DNA of 64,000 nucleotides from Limnoperna fortunei. Its lineage: Eukaryota; Mollusca; Bivalvia; Mytilida; Modiolidae. The translations under genes and the position numbers were made by a program. Every line of letters begins with the position of its first letter. The first letter of the stretch is position 1. Below are positions 24,671 to 35,400 of the stretch, piece after piece. The notes under the pieces were generated by a model. It did no database searches. It had not been told where the DNA came from and saw only the letters and a list, made by a program, of their open reading frames with translations. Location of the stretch: NCBI GenBank assembly GCA_944474755.1, contig OX104124.1:40468636-40532635 (forward strand), in the 5' to 3' direction.

Positions 24671-26260
24671 TTACTTGCCAAAATGTTTTATTTTGTTTAA
24701 ATTTTTTTTTTAATTTCAAAAATAAGGATTGAAAACACAATTTCGTTGAATATTGCATTGAGAGCATTATTCTTATTTGATATGAAGAAGACTCGTTGCC
24801 TCTACTCATAAACTATTTTACATGTGTGGTTAGAAATTCTCCTAAGCATAGCTGCAACCACTGTGGATTCTCTGTTTCAATTATTTTAACATATGTGTTA
24901 AAGCCATAAGTAAATCAACTTTTATCTCGCTCACAATGTAAAATTAAATAAAACATCATGATACATATTTTTTTATTAAAAATTGCATCACAAAGTTTTT
25001 TGACAGCAGGAAAAAGAAAAACCTTTTACCATTGTTCATTTGTCTATAATATTTAAAAACCGCAACAGTCTGAAATGGCCAACTTGCAAACCAAGTGCAT
25101 TAACAAATAAGGAATGGTTGACAATTTGATGGAAATTGGTTTGGATCTGTGTAAAACATGTAATAGTTGATTTCAAAATTAAGTACCGTTTTCTACGAAT
25201 GTTTTAAAATATCCCGCCCGCCCGACTTCACCATACTATAACCAGGGTTTCCACTTCGTGCAAACAGGCCATAAATGGCTGCAGTTGAATTCACAATTAT
25301 TAATATTTTCGGCGTTACTAACATATTAGAAATCGTCAACATATAGGGAACCATCAATATAATCTTTTCAAATATTAGCAAATCAAGAACAGTTACTTTA
25401 CATATGCATAAAGTGACGGAAAGAGTGCTTTCTTGAGCAACTATTTCTTTTTTAAAAGAGTCGGATAATATTGAATTTAACCGAACATTTAATTCTCTAT
25501 TAGACAACAAGTTTGAAATACAGATATTAAGTCCACCTTCAACCTCATATAACTAGATCTTTAAAGTATCCTGTTTCAAAATCGGTGCATACGTTTTTTT
25601 TCTAAATTGAATTAGAGCAACATAAACTATTTATGTTTGTTTTTAAATTCATACTTTGAAACGTAGCAGATGATTCAAACTACTTCGCTTTTGTTTGAAA
25701 CCCCACTATATTTAAGAGAAAAGATTTAAAAAATAAATTAAACGACTATGTATCGTCTTTGCCGTAGTTTTGCAAACTCAACTCGCTAGGACAATACGCC
25801 AATAATGTGACGCTTTAAAATGAACTTTCCCCTATTTTTAAAAAAGAGCAACGATTACCATTTTCCACATGGAGGGAAAGCTAACTGGGTTTGAATATAT
25901 CATTAAGAAGGTCAAATTTATTTATAATATCTGTTTCCGTTTCAGATGTTAATATGATCTGTCAATCGCTCAAATGATGAACAGTTGATTTGCTATCTCT
26001 ACCTACTTTTTCTGTTCATGTTCCAGACTTTGTTTGTAGGTGTATGAGTAGTTATTTATAAGCAAACGTATTCCAGGATGTGTGTCTACCATAATTAAAT
26101 TATCTGTGTTCTGTCTACTTACAATCAGTTATAACACCCTCACAGTTGTAGTCAAACCATATTTAACAATGATACACATGCATTTTTCCAGACATGTTTT
26201 GTTACACAACAACGGTATAACAATAAACGGATCAAGGCCACATAGATCGTCGTGAACTCA

Positions 26261-26675
26261 AAGGGGGGGGGGGGTGAACTTGGTATATATAGGGTAATAT
26301 GGATGTGCGGCACGAATGGGTCACTATTTAACCTCTCCAAAATATATGAATGTATCTTTTTTCATTGAAAAATATACCATTGGGTAGTTCCATGCCTTAA
26401 TTCTCATCTTAAGCATGTTAAGCCTATGTAAACCACAGTGATTTTACAAACAAAGTGTTGACTAACATCGCTTGATCATTTTGGTAGAGAATGGACTATT
26501 TTATCAATAGGGATGTGCAGGATGAATAGAATATTAATAGGTCTGATTTAATAAGTCAATATATGATTAGGTCCCGTTTTATAACGTCCGAAAATATATG
26601 AATAGGGTGGTTTTTCAAAACTCCGTCCGCAGACTTGTAACCAAAAGTATCCTTAGTTCCTCCCCCCCCCCAAAT
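26261..26675. repeat. G-run/C-run bounded dispersed repeat, copy A
   Basis: Starts with a run of about 12 G and ends with a run of about 11 C. Internal landmarks ACCTCTCCAAAATATATGAA, CAGTGATTTTACAAACAAA, TATGATTAGGTC and GAAAATATATGAATAGGGTG recur in the same order at 27891-28325. It is a non-coding pair, offset by about 1.63 kb in direct orientation. Confidence 0.82.
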
Positions 26676-27634
26676 CTCCCGTGCGTAAACTTTCCAAAAT
26701 TTTGTATTTATCATTGTAAGCTCAATCGATAAAAGCTGTTTAAAGGATGTACATATTTATTGAAACATTCAAGAAAATGCGCTTGCAGTCTTATTAAGAC
26801 AGCAAGCCTTTAATTGTCACGCTTTTGTCATTAAATGTTTTAGGGTTGCATCCGTTTTAATTAAAATATATAAAGGGTCGGTAACTGATCACTAAGTTGA
26901 TTCAACTGATCAATGTTTAAACATGTTGAATGTGTAATAAATAAACAATGAGAACAGAGCAATTGTTTTGTCTAAGGAACTTGTTGGAATAAAAAGTTTT
27001 TGAGAATTAATAGCTAAAAACCGAGGTTCACGTACATTGTTTATTACCCACCACAGAGTGCCAAGCTTGTGGTCCAACAGAAAGTCACAAGGTGTTACAC
27101 ATGTCACAAGGATGGTATTCTTAAACGATATATGCCACCAAGTAAAAAAATCTTTGAATTACGTCTACTTGATTTAACCTGTGAGTTGTCGCCTTCTAAA
27201 CAATTAAAGGTAGATGATAATTAAGTTTGTTGCGTTGTCACCCAATAGACCAAACGGGGCGTCTGTCTTTACGAGACTATGAGGCAAAATGAAGGCCGAA
27301 TTTTACTGCCGTTATAATCCGAAGTTAATTTTGTGATTTGTCGCATTGACGACAGAGTTTACTCCTATTGCTCGTAATGTAGCAAATAAAAAATTATACC
27401 TTCAGTATTTATACATAAGATTCATCCTGTTCACGTTATTAAAGCTTCAGATATTGAGAAATTGACGGGAAACCATCTTTATTGAAGAAATATCCTTTTT
27501 CGTCTTTGAAGCTGCACTTGGATAATGTGACCTAATTTTAGGAATATCGTGCCAATTTGCATACTGTTACAATCAATCCGTGGCAAGAATCCAGTAATTT
27601 ACATATACTATCCCCAAGATGCAACACACCATTC

Positions 27635-27746
27635 CGTGGGTTCTCTCCGGGTACTCCGGCTTCCTCCCCCAATAAAAACTGGACGCCATGAAATAACTGA
27701 AAAATTGCTGAAAGTGGCGTTAAAACACCATTCAAACAAACAAAAA
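27635..27746 (+). mobile_element. 5'-truncated SINE with perfect 12-bp target duplication
   Basis: Only the 3' third of the SINE is present (from GTGGGTTCTCTCCGGGTACT to the CAAACAAACAAAAAAA tail). The 12-bp direct repeats AACACACCATTC at 27623-27634 and 27747-27758 show that it inserted in truncated form, as expected when target-primed reverse transcription aborts. Confidence 0.9.
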
Positions 27747-27890
27747 AACACACCATTCAGTTGGGTTCTCTTTGTTTTTCGTGTATTAAACGTATTAATT
27801 GAACAGAGACATGAATGTCAAACACACAACACACAGCGGGTTATTCAAAACTTCAAAATCTATCATCACGTATCAAGTTATTGATTATCA

Positions 27891-28325
27891 CGGGGGTGGG
27901 TGGGGGTGGGGTAACATGGTATATAGGGTAATACGGATGTTGCTGCCCGAATTAGTCACTTTTTTACCTCTCCAAAATATATGAAAAGGTAGCTTTTTTA
28001 ATTGATACATATCATCTGATTGATGTGAATTATCTTAATATATCCGTGCCCTAATTCTCATCTTAAGCCCATGCAAACAACAGTGATTTTACAAACAAAT
28101 TGTTCCATTAAATACACTTGATAATTTAGGTAGTGAATGGACTATTTTGTAAATGGGGATGTGCAATAATATAATATTTGCCATTAAATAAGTCTGATTT
28201 TATAATTCGGTATATGATTAGGTCTCGTTTTATAACGTCTGAAAATATATGAATAGGGTGGGTTTTCAAATCTCTGTCAGCAGACCTGTACCTAAAAGTA
28301 TCCTTAGTTAATCCCCTCCCCCTTT
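27891..28325. repeat. G-run/C-run bounded dispersed repeat, copy B
   Basis: Direct duplicate of 26261-26675 with G-rich start (GGGGGTGGGTGGGGGTGGGG) and C-rich end. Slightly diverged internally, with an insertion after ATATGAAAAGGTAGC. Confidence 0.82.
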
Positions 28326-30634
28326 CCGTTTTAGTGAGTTTGCGGATAAATGTAAAATATTGTACATGTTTATTTAAAATGTATTCTAATTAAGTTACAT
28401 TTGGGATTTTATAATTTATGTATTTCTGACTGTTTTAATGCTGACTTATATTGTTTTAATTTTGTGTTGTCATTGACTTGGGGCAAATTGAATCTTTTTG
28501 AAGACTATCACCTTAAATTTGTCTGCACCGATTTCTTGCCATATAAGGAGAGCCGGCCATACACGAAAATATTGCCCGTTGCAATATAGAAAGACAAATA
28601 GCGAAAGGAAGCGTGTAAAGTACAAAATATAATAGCCTATATGCTATTAATAATCATGAATGTGAATGCGGCAGATTTTGCGAGTTAAATTTGGCGGTTG
28701 TTCTATTTCAAGCGCATTGTTGACAACGATAGATTCTTCGGAACATTCTAATTTGTCCTTCTTTTATGCTCAGTAAAGTTAGAAATATTCCGAGAGACGA
28801 CACGCCATTGACGATGGCAAAGGGTCAGTACACCGGCATTCTTTATTTCTATATTTAAGCGTAAAAAAGCTTTAGATCCTGTTAACAATTTATTTGCAAA
28901 GAGTACATTTAATGAACATGCGAAGGAGATTCAACAGACACCTCACACAGACTTGAAACTTGAATTTCTATTGCCGATTTTTGCAGAAGTGCCACGTGTT
29001 ATTTTCGGATAGGTTTCGTTGTATCAAGAAAATAAACAAAAACTATATACAAATACTTATCAAAATAATTAAAGTGATCAGAAAATGAACATTTATTTTA
29101 AACCATTGTCATATCTCTCGCATACACCTAAACTGCATTTACATGTACTTTTACACGAGGAAGTATTTGAGTTGTATTGTTTAACTAGAATGAGTACGAG
29201 AATCCTCAGCCGTCCACCGCTTTTTTTTTTTTTTTTTTTTTTTGTGTGGGATGTCAGAGAGCTCTCCATAAGCAAAACAGCGGATTTTGCGACACTGGTC
29301 TGAGTCTGCAAATTTCATCATGTCTCGATGTTAACAAACATTTTCGTCCATTTTTACATATATAATTCGCTTCTTTAGATATTTTTGTCTATGAATTTAA
29401 TCATTAAACCTTCAATCTTTAAAAAAAAGGAAAGGAAAAAATAGAGAACAGGGAGGGTAACAACCAGCGCCAAAGGCAAAAATGTAATCCCCGCTTGTCC
29501 TAGCCATAAATTAATGCATTAACGGTACTAATTTGTTTATTATGATATCTCTGTTGTATATACTGTACCAAATAAAGGTTACTGAACACTATAAAAACCT
29601 TGTCCTTTGCATTCCTTTTCCGATATCCCCTTTAGAAAATCCTGTATCCGCCCCTGGTTGTAATTGCAGAAATTCGTAATGAAAGTATTTGTTGCAGGAA
29701 GGCAGTAATATTTTTTTTAACCTCTTTACTCAATGTCTCAATTATATGTTCGTTTTACATAATTTAATTGTTCATACAACAGATTCTATTGTTGTGTAAA
29801 TTTCTATTAAAATCAAACATGCACGGAGTGAAAAATCATGTGTCAATTATTGGTCTCTTTGAAGATCTGATGAGATTAGATTAGATTGATAGACAGATAG
29901 GTGTGCCAAAACTAACACACCTATTACTAAAAAATCAATAAGTAAGGCAGGAATCGCCCAAATAATGGGAGGAGCAAAAACTTAGCGACCCGTGTCTCCA
30001 GCTGATGACATCAAAATTTCCGGTTGCAACTACACAAAATTCCTCAAAAAAGAAAAAAAGTAAATATGTGTTTTCAATATTATTCCACTAAACCTATGAC
30101 TGCCAAGGGTTTGACAACGTTTGTGAAAATATATTGTTTCAATTCATTTGAGACAATACAATTTTCTGGTTGGCGTAGTATTTTAATTACATGGTAACCT
30201 TTGTGTTGGTTACCATCATCAATTAACACCAGTCACCTGAACCGGAAGCCAGCTGGACATTTTTTACTTTTAGTATGAAATTTACATCATTCCTTTTAAC
30301 TCTTGCACACATTTATACACATATATATTCGTTAACCCCACAATAAATTGCAGTGTTCCTTGAAATATTTGACTTTATATTTGAGAATACAAATTATTCA
30401 TTTCTACCTTGTTTTAATTGATTATTCAAATATGGTTAGGCATTATAATCTTGGTATGATACCATACTCTAAGACTTGCAGCAAAAAATGAAAGAATGAT
30501 TAATACATTAGGAGAATGTACAAATATATATATATTTATATCTTATGTGCCCGTACATAGCAAAGTAGTATTATTACAATAAAACATGCAAACCTGTTGA
30601 TTAAAAACATGTGGAGGTAAGAGTTCCATATGAC
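28326..30634. other. intergenic upstream of RPN2, possible site of its first exon or promoter
   Basis: AT-rich, with a 23-base T run at 29221-29243. Two Ets-like CCGGAAG motifs near here (30242, and 31279 within the next element) are typical of housekeeping promoters, but I could not find an exon with the phase-1 donor needed for RPN2. No other gene seen. Confidence 0.4.
29221..29243. repeat. poly-T run
   Basis: 23 consecutive T. It could be a mononucleotide repeat or the A-tail of an old minus-strand retrocopy; no retrocopy body was recognised. Confidence 0.9.
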
Positions 30635-32091
30635 CAGGGGTCACCACACTCTAAAAAAGTAGGGAGAAGTGACTTCTCCCTGGCAGCCAAACAGGGAGAA
30701 GTCAGGCCCTGATAGGGAGACTTCAGGAGACACTAGGGAGAAGTCAGGGAGACCGTACAAATAATTTCGCAGTAGTTACATACATTTTTCATTATTTACA
30801 TCAATTTCCAGGATTATTTCTCTTGTGTTTTAAACCCATAACACACTTAGATTCAGGTTTTTTTCTTTCTTTTTCATTATTATTCATGGTATGCAATATC
30901 AAAAAGCACATAACCTATATCATTAATCAAAGTTGTACTGATCCAAATTGCTTCATGGGACACCCATCTACAGAACCAGGGCTCACCACACTGGGCGAAG
31001 TGGGCGACAAAGTCGCCCTACTAGGCCCTGAAGTCGCCCTAAGGCGTCTCAAAAGGCGAAGTCGAAGTCGCCCTGTCATTTCCCTGAAGTCGCCCGATGG
31101 TTCACATAAGATACTTGTAAATCTGGTCCAAATACTTCACCCAGACTACCAATTTATCAGTAAATGTGTAATTCCAATAAAAAACGGCAAACAATATGCG
31201 TATTAAACATATTTTCAAACGATTTACGTCTTTCAAATGTATTACGCGCCATTTGTTTATTTACCGGATGTGACTAATTACCGGAAGTGCACAGCGAAGA
31301 AAAGTAATGTACAACGGCCCATAATGAAAAATCGTAATTTTTTTGATAAACAAAAACTTTTAATTGGTTTCAAACTGAAGTTATTTCAAAGAGTATTGTA
31401 CTTTAACAATTTTCTTTGATAATTATATTAGCTCCACTTGAAAGAATAAAGATTTATAATAATTATTGATAAGTTCTGTAGATAGGTGTCCCGTGAAGCA
31501 ATTTGGATCAGCACAACTTTGTCCAAGTGGAAGTGTGCTGAACAGAAGAATTATTTCTGGGTTTTATGTAATGTTATTCTATCTATCTTCTTTTGAAATT
31601 TGCTCAGATAAACCTGGCATGTTCATAATAAACTGTAAGGAATATTATGATACATGAACTCATGAATGAAGTTTATGTCTACACATATACAAATATTTTT
31701 GTTGATCTATTTTAATTTGTGAATACCTTGTACGGCTACAAGTACTGAAGAAGATAGAAAAACAGTCCCTATATCTGGTGTTTTTTTTCATTGATTAATA
31801 ATAAAGGTTATGTGCTGTTTGATATGGCATAAATGAATAATAATGAAAAAGAAAGAAAAAAAAACTGAATTTACTAAGTGTGTTATGGTTTTAAAACACA
31901 AGAGAAATAATCCTGGAAATTGATGTAAATAATGAAAAATGTATGTAACTACTGTGAAATTTATTATTTGTGCGGTCCCCCTGACTTCTCCCTAGTGTCT
32001 CCTGAAGTCTCCCTATCAGGGCCTGACTTCTCCCTGTTTGGCTGACAGGGAGAAGTCACTTCTCCCTACTTTTTTAGTGTGGTGACCCCTG
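30635..32091. mobile_element. long fold-back, hAT-like non-autonomous element
   Basis: Ends are CAGGGGTCACCACACT... and its reverse complement ...AGTGTGGTGACCCCTG. The inverted arms are about 330 bp (left 30635-30975) and include AGGGAGAAGTGACTTCTCCC hairpins, CAATTTCCAGGATTATTTCT and ATCCAAATTGCTTC landmarks, matched in the right arm (about 31468-32091). The right arm carries an extra ~270 bp (about 31515-31795). CAGGGGT ends resemble hAT-superfamily termini. I see no matching target duplication, so it is old or rearranged. The loop begins with a second, related terminus (CCAGGGCTCACCACACTGGG at 30977). Confidence 0.85.
30977..31095 (+). repeat. nested half-element with GTCGCCC hairpin motifs
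   Basis: Starts CCAGGGCTCACCACACTGGG, then GGGCGAC/GTCGCCC inverted motifs and AGGCCCTGAAGTCGCCC. It parallels the outer element position by position (same CAGGG.TCACCACACT head, same GGCCCTGA), but with a different hairpin motif. No right-hand terminus found. Confidence 0.6.
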
Positions 32092-32098
32092 TATAAAA
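32092..32098 (+). promoter_or_regulatory. TATA-like sequence at the element border
   Basis: TATAAAA follows immediately after the last base of the fold-back element, 82 bases before the possible RPN2 start at 32174. Position only; it could be chance in AT-rich DNA. Confidence 0.25.
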
Positions 32099-32207
32099 TT
32101 TTTTTTTTTTTAAATAAAGGTGCCATATGGAACATTTTCCTTTTAAAAAAAAAGAGTTAAAACCAAACATCATATGTTAATATTAAATTGTATGTTTGTC
32201 TTTTCAG

Positions 32208-32401
32208 TAACATCAGTTTTGTGGTTGTTTGCTGCTGCTGTTGTGGGTCAGGCACTGACACCCTCTACGTTCTTGACAACAGTAGACAGAGCCAGATTGA
32301 AGGCAGTGTTCGAGGCAGCTTTTCCTGTTACTGATGTAGTCAATACCCATTACTCTATCCTGGGTCTCAAGTTGCTTGGTGCTCCAGTCTTAAATGAACA
32401 A
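32208..32401 (+). CDS. RPN2: RPN2 exon E1 (signal sequence and N-terminus)
   Basis: Encodes VTSVLWLFAAAVVGQALTPS and onward to VLNEQ (residues 1-65 of my numbering). The acceptor CTTTTCAG leaves a two-base partial codon, so an upstream exon ending in phase 1 is expected. Alternatively the frame is open upstream to an ATG at 32174, which would give a 26-residue hydrophobic leader without splicing. The donor is CAA|gtaaga. Confidence 0.88.
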
Positions 32402-35400
32402 GTAAGATTTGTGTTAATTAGGTTACTTATCTGATTTAATTGCAGTGCAGTAAACAATTTTAGTTTCAGTTTGATAGAGTGATAATTTAAAAAGGATTAC
32501 CGGATGTGTTTGTTATGAAAAATCAAAAAGGGGATGCTGTACTGTATAATCATTCATTTACCCAATTTTAATAAGCTTTGTGTTGGAATTGTGGTTATCG
32601 ATCTTTTAAGCATTCATAGTGACAAAACATTAATAGTTTATGTAATAAACCATCGTTGGAACCCACGTCCAGTCGCGTTCTCACTTTGCTACCACTTGCA
32701 GACAATGTGCACACTTGTAGATATTTTCTTGTTTTCATGAATATTCATTAATTTTAAGTAGCCAATGGGAAAGATGTTTATTGGAGAAAACTATTTTTAG
32801 TTCAAATGCTTCGCCAGAAATTCAAGCGACCAATTAAAATAGGACATTGAGTAGTCATGAAAACGATAAAATAATTACAAGTGTGCCTACGGTCGGTAAG
32901 TGGTAGCAAAGTGAAAACGCAACCGGACGTCGGTTTCCAACAATGGTAATAAACTGGTTTCTTGCCAAGCATTTTATTAATTATGTACAATTCAGTAAGT
33001 GAACATTTATTTCCTTTTAAATGCTTTATTGATTTGAAAAGTATAGTTCTTGCAACTTAATGTAGCATGGAAAAAAAATGCACATAATACAAAATATAAC
33101 AAATACTATTTGTTTTTTTTTAAATTTTTTAAGAATCTTATTCTAACTGATATAAGATTAATTTGGAAATTTAAGGAAGTACATTTTTCTTCACCCCTGG
33201 GATCTGGTGGATGCTTGCAGCATCAACATTGATGATTAAGATTTAAAAGAAAAGTACCAACAGACAGGTTGGTCAAAAATCGGACTTGTTTGGTAAAACC
33301 TCTGTGGCATCTTAGAAGCTATATATAAAAATGCACCCATCATAGGGACATGTGAGTCTGTGTCAGTGTCCCATTTCATATGTGTGCTCTGCTCTCAGCA
33401 TAAACAGATTTACAGTAGTAAACCAGCAGCAAGTTTTGTGGCTTACTGATTGTTATTAATCATTTGCTCATGCAATTATTTTCTTTATATGCAAGAAATA
33501 ATATACATAAATTAAAGTACTTTTTTCAGGAGGCTTGTAAGAAAATAACATCGCTAGTTGAAGCTACCAGTGTATCCTCATTGTACCATGCCTCAGGAGC
33601 AGCCAAGGCATTGGGTAGCTGTAAGGTAGGTTTTTAAATGTTGAAGTAAGACCTTTGACTCCTCATAGTCTCTGAGTTGTTTGCACTATCTGGTAGTTTG
33701 TCACTAAGTCAGTCAACACCAGGTTGCTAGATTGAGGGGCACTGCGGGCATGGTGCACTTGATTCCAATCTTAATTAAATCTTAATTGACAAGGATTGCC
33801 AGTTTTCCTACCGAAGGTTAGGGTTTTCTCCCGTACTCTGATTTTCTCCCCCAATAAAAACTGGCTGTCATGATATAGCTGAAACATTGCTGAAAAGCGG
33901 GTTTACACACTAAACAAACGAACAAACAAAATCCATTATTTGTTAGCAATTATCTTTTTTGTTAATTCTGTCGTTGATTGTTGAAGAATTCTTCCTATTT
34001 TTACCTCGGGTCTATATCAGTAGTAGAAATTCTAATTACAGAATGCCACTTTTTAGCAACAATTTGTGAATTAATAATAGTCTTTGTTCTTTGAAACGGT
34101 AGAACTTACACAATTGTATCACATAATATTCTGCTTTATCTTTCCAGCTGAATGTACCTAACGCTCAAGAAGTGTTGGGAGAAGCTATCAAAGACACTTC
34201 AGCTGTAGCTGACATATACTCAGCTTTCTTTGCTTTAAAAAACCTTGGTTTGTCTGGTAAGTAAAGGTTTAGCTGTTGGGCTAGTTATATTATAAATTTC
34301 AGCTGTTTAATTTGAAAATTTCTAGATAAATGTTATATTATGAGTGTAATGTACCATAATTTTTGGAATTGGAATGACTGTAGAATTCACAAAAAAATGA
34401 TTGTCTAGAATTTTTTGTGGATTTTTTAATATTTACTAGAAAATAAATATAAAGGCTTAAGTGTATTAACAATTAGTTAATTAAAAAATATAAACCACAA
34501 ACCAACTTTGACACAAACAGATTTCTTGAAAGCCTATGTAATCTGCCCGATAAAAAAAGAAGACATGTTCCTGGACCAGTTGTCAAAAAAAGTTGACCAC
34601 ATCGGTCATAATTGTATCAACTACAAATCTAATATATATTTGCAATTGAACAGCCTTCACAGACTAATTTGTTGTTTATTTTATGTGAGCTGCTAGCTTT
34701 AGTAACATTTAAAATGTGCACAATATACATGTATTACAAACGCAACATTTGTTGATGATGTTTTATAGACTATTTGTGTTCTAACTGCTTGTTTCTAATT
34801 TACATGGTAATGTATTTCAGTTGACAATGCCAAGGTCACTAAAGCTTTAGCTGAAGCTTTAAAGAGAGATGACTCTCCTTTGAGGTAAGATAACACAAGT
34901 TTAAAAATTCTAATCGACAGTGTATTCAACAGAATATAATGTAATGTCATTACTGATTTTATAAGATTAATCAGTTTTTACACGAGTCTTTATTGAAGAT
35001 CTAGAGTGTGATAAATTCTGTATTTTCACACTAATTGAAGAAATCCCAGATCTTCAAGAAACAACAAGTAAAAGAACATACCGTAATAGGGGTCGTATTG
35101 TCCGCAGTTTTTTTCTTTTAATTTTAGTTGGAAAGAAATGGTGCGGATTATACATAAATACAGACTCGATCGGGTTTTTTTCGTCCCGTTGATTGTTGTC
35201 AATGGCGGTCGCCATTTTGTTGTAGTGTACGCGGTATTTTCGTACTATTCTAACATAATTCTTTTACAAACTTCTATATGTATACGTTGTTATGATATTA
35301 ATTTTTATTTAAATTATTTTTAGTAATATTATATTAATTCTATAGGACAAATAAAAATTCAAACAGATACGAAAATAGTAGACGTGTAACCTGTATTGCG

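Larger units (their letters stand above)
23020..26260. other. intergenic, no gene supported
   Basis: AT-rich DNA with a TA/GA microsatellite (24244-24327) and a diverged dispersed repeat (24558-24670). A 105-codon minus-strand frame at 25193-25510 has no recognisable family. Confidence 0.55.

Noticed and set aside
25193..25510. 105-codon minus-strand frame
   Set aside because: No recognisable domain or splice context; possibly a relic, but not supportable from sequence alone.
30275..30330. RPN2 first exon candidate (ATG followed by a signal-peptide-like KFTSFLLTLAH stretch, near a CCGGAAG motif)
   Set aside because: The nearest GT gives the wrong phase for exon E1 and the donor context is poor.
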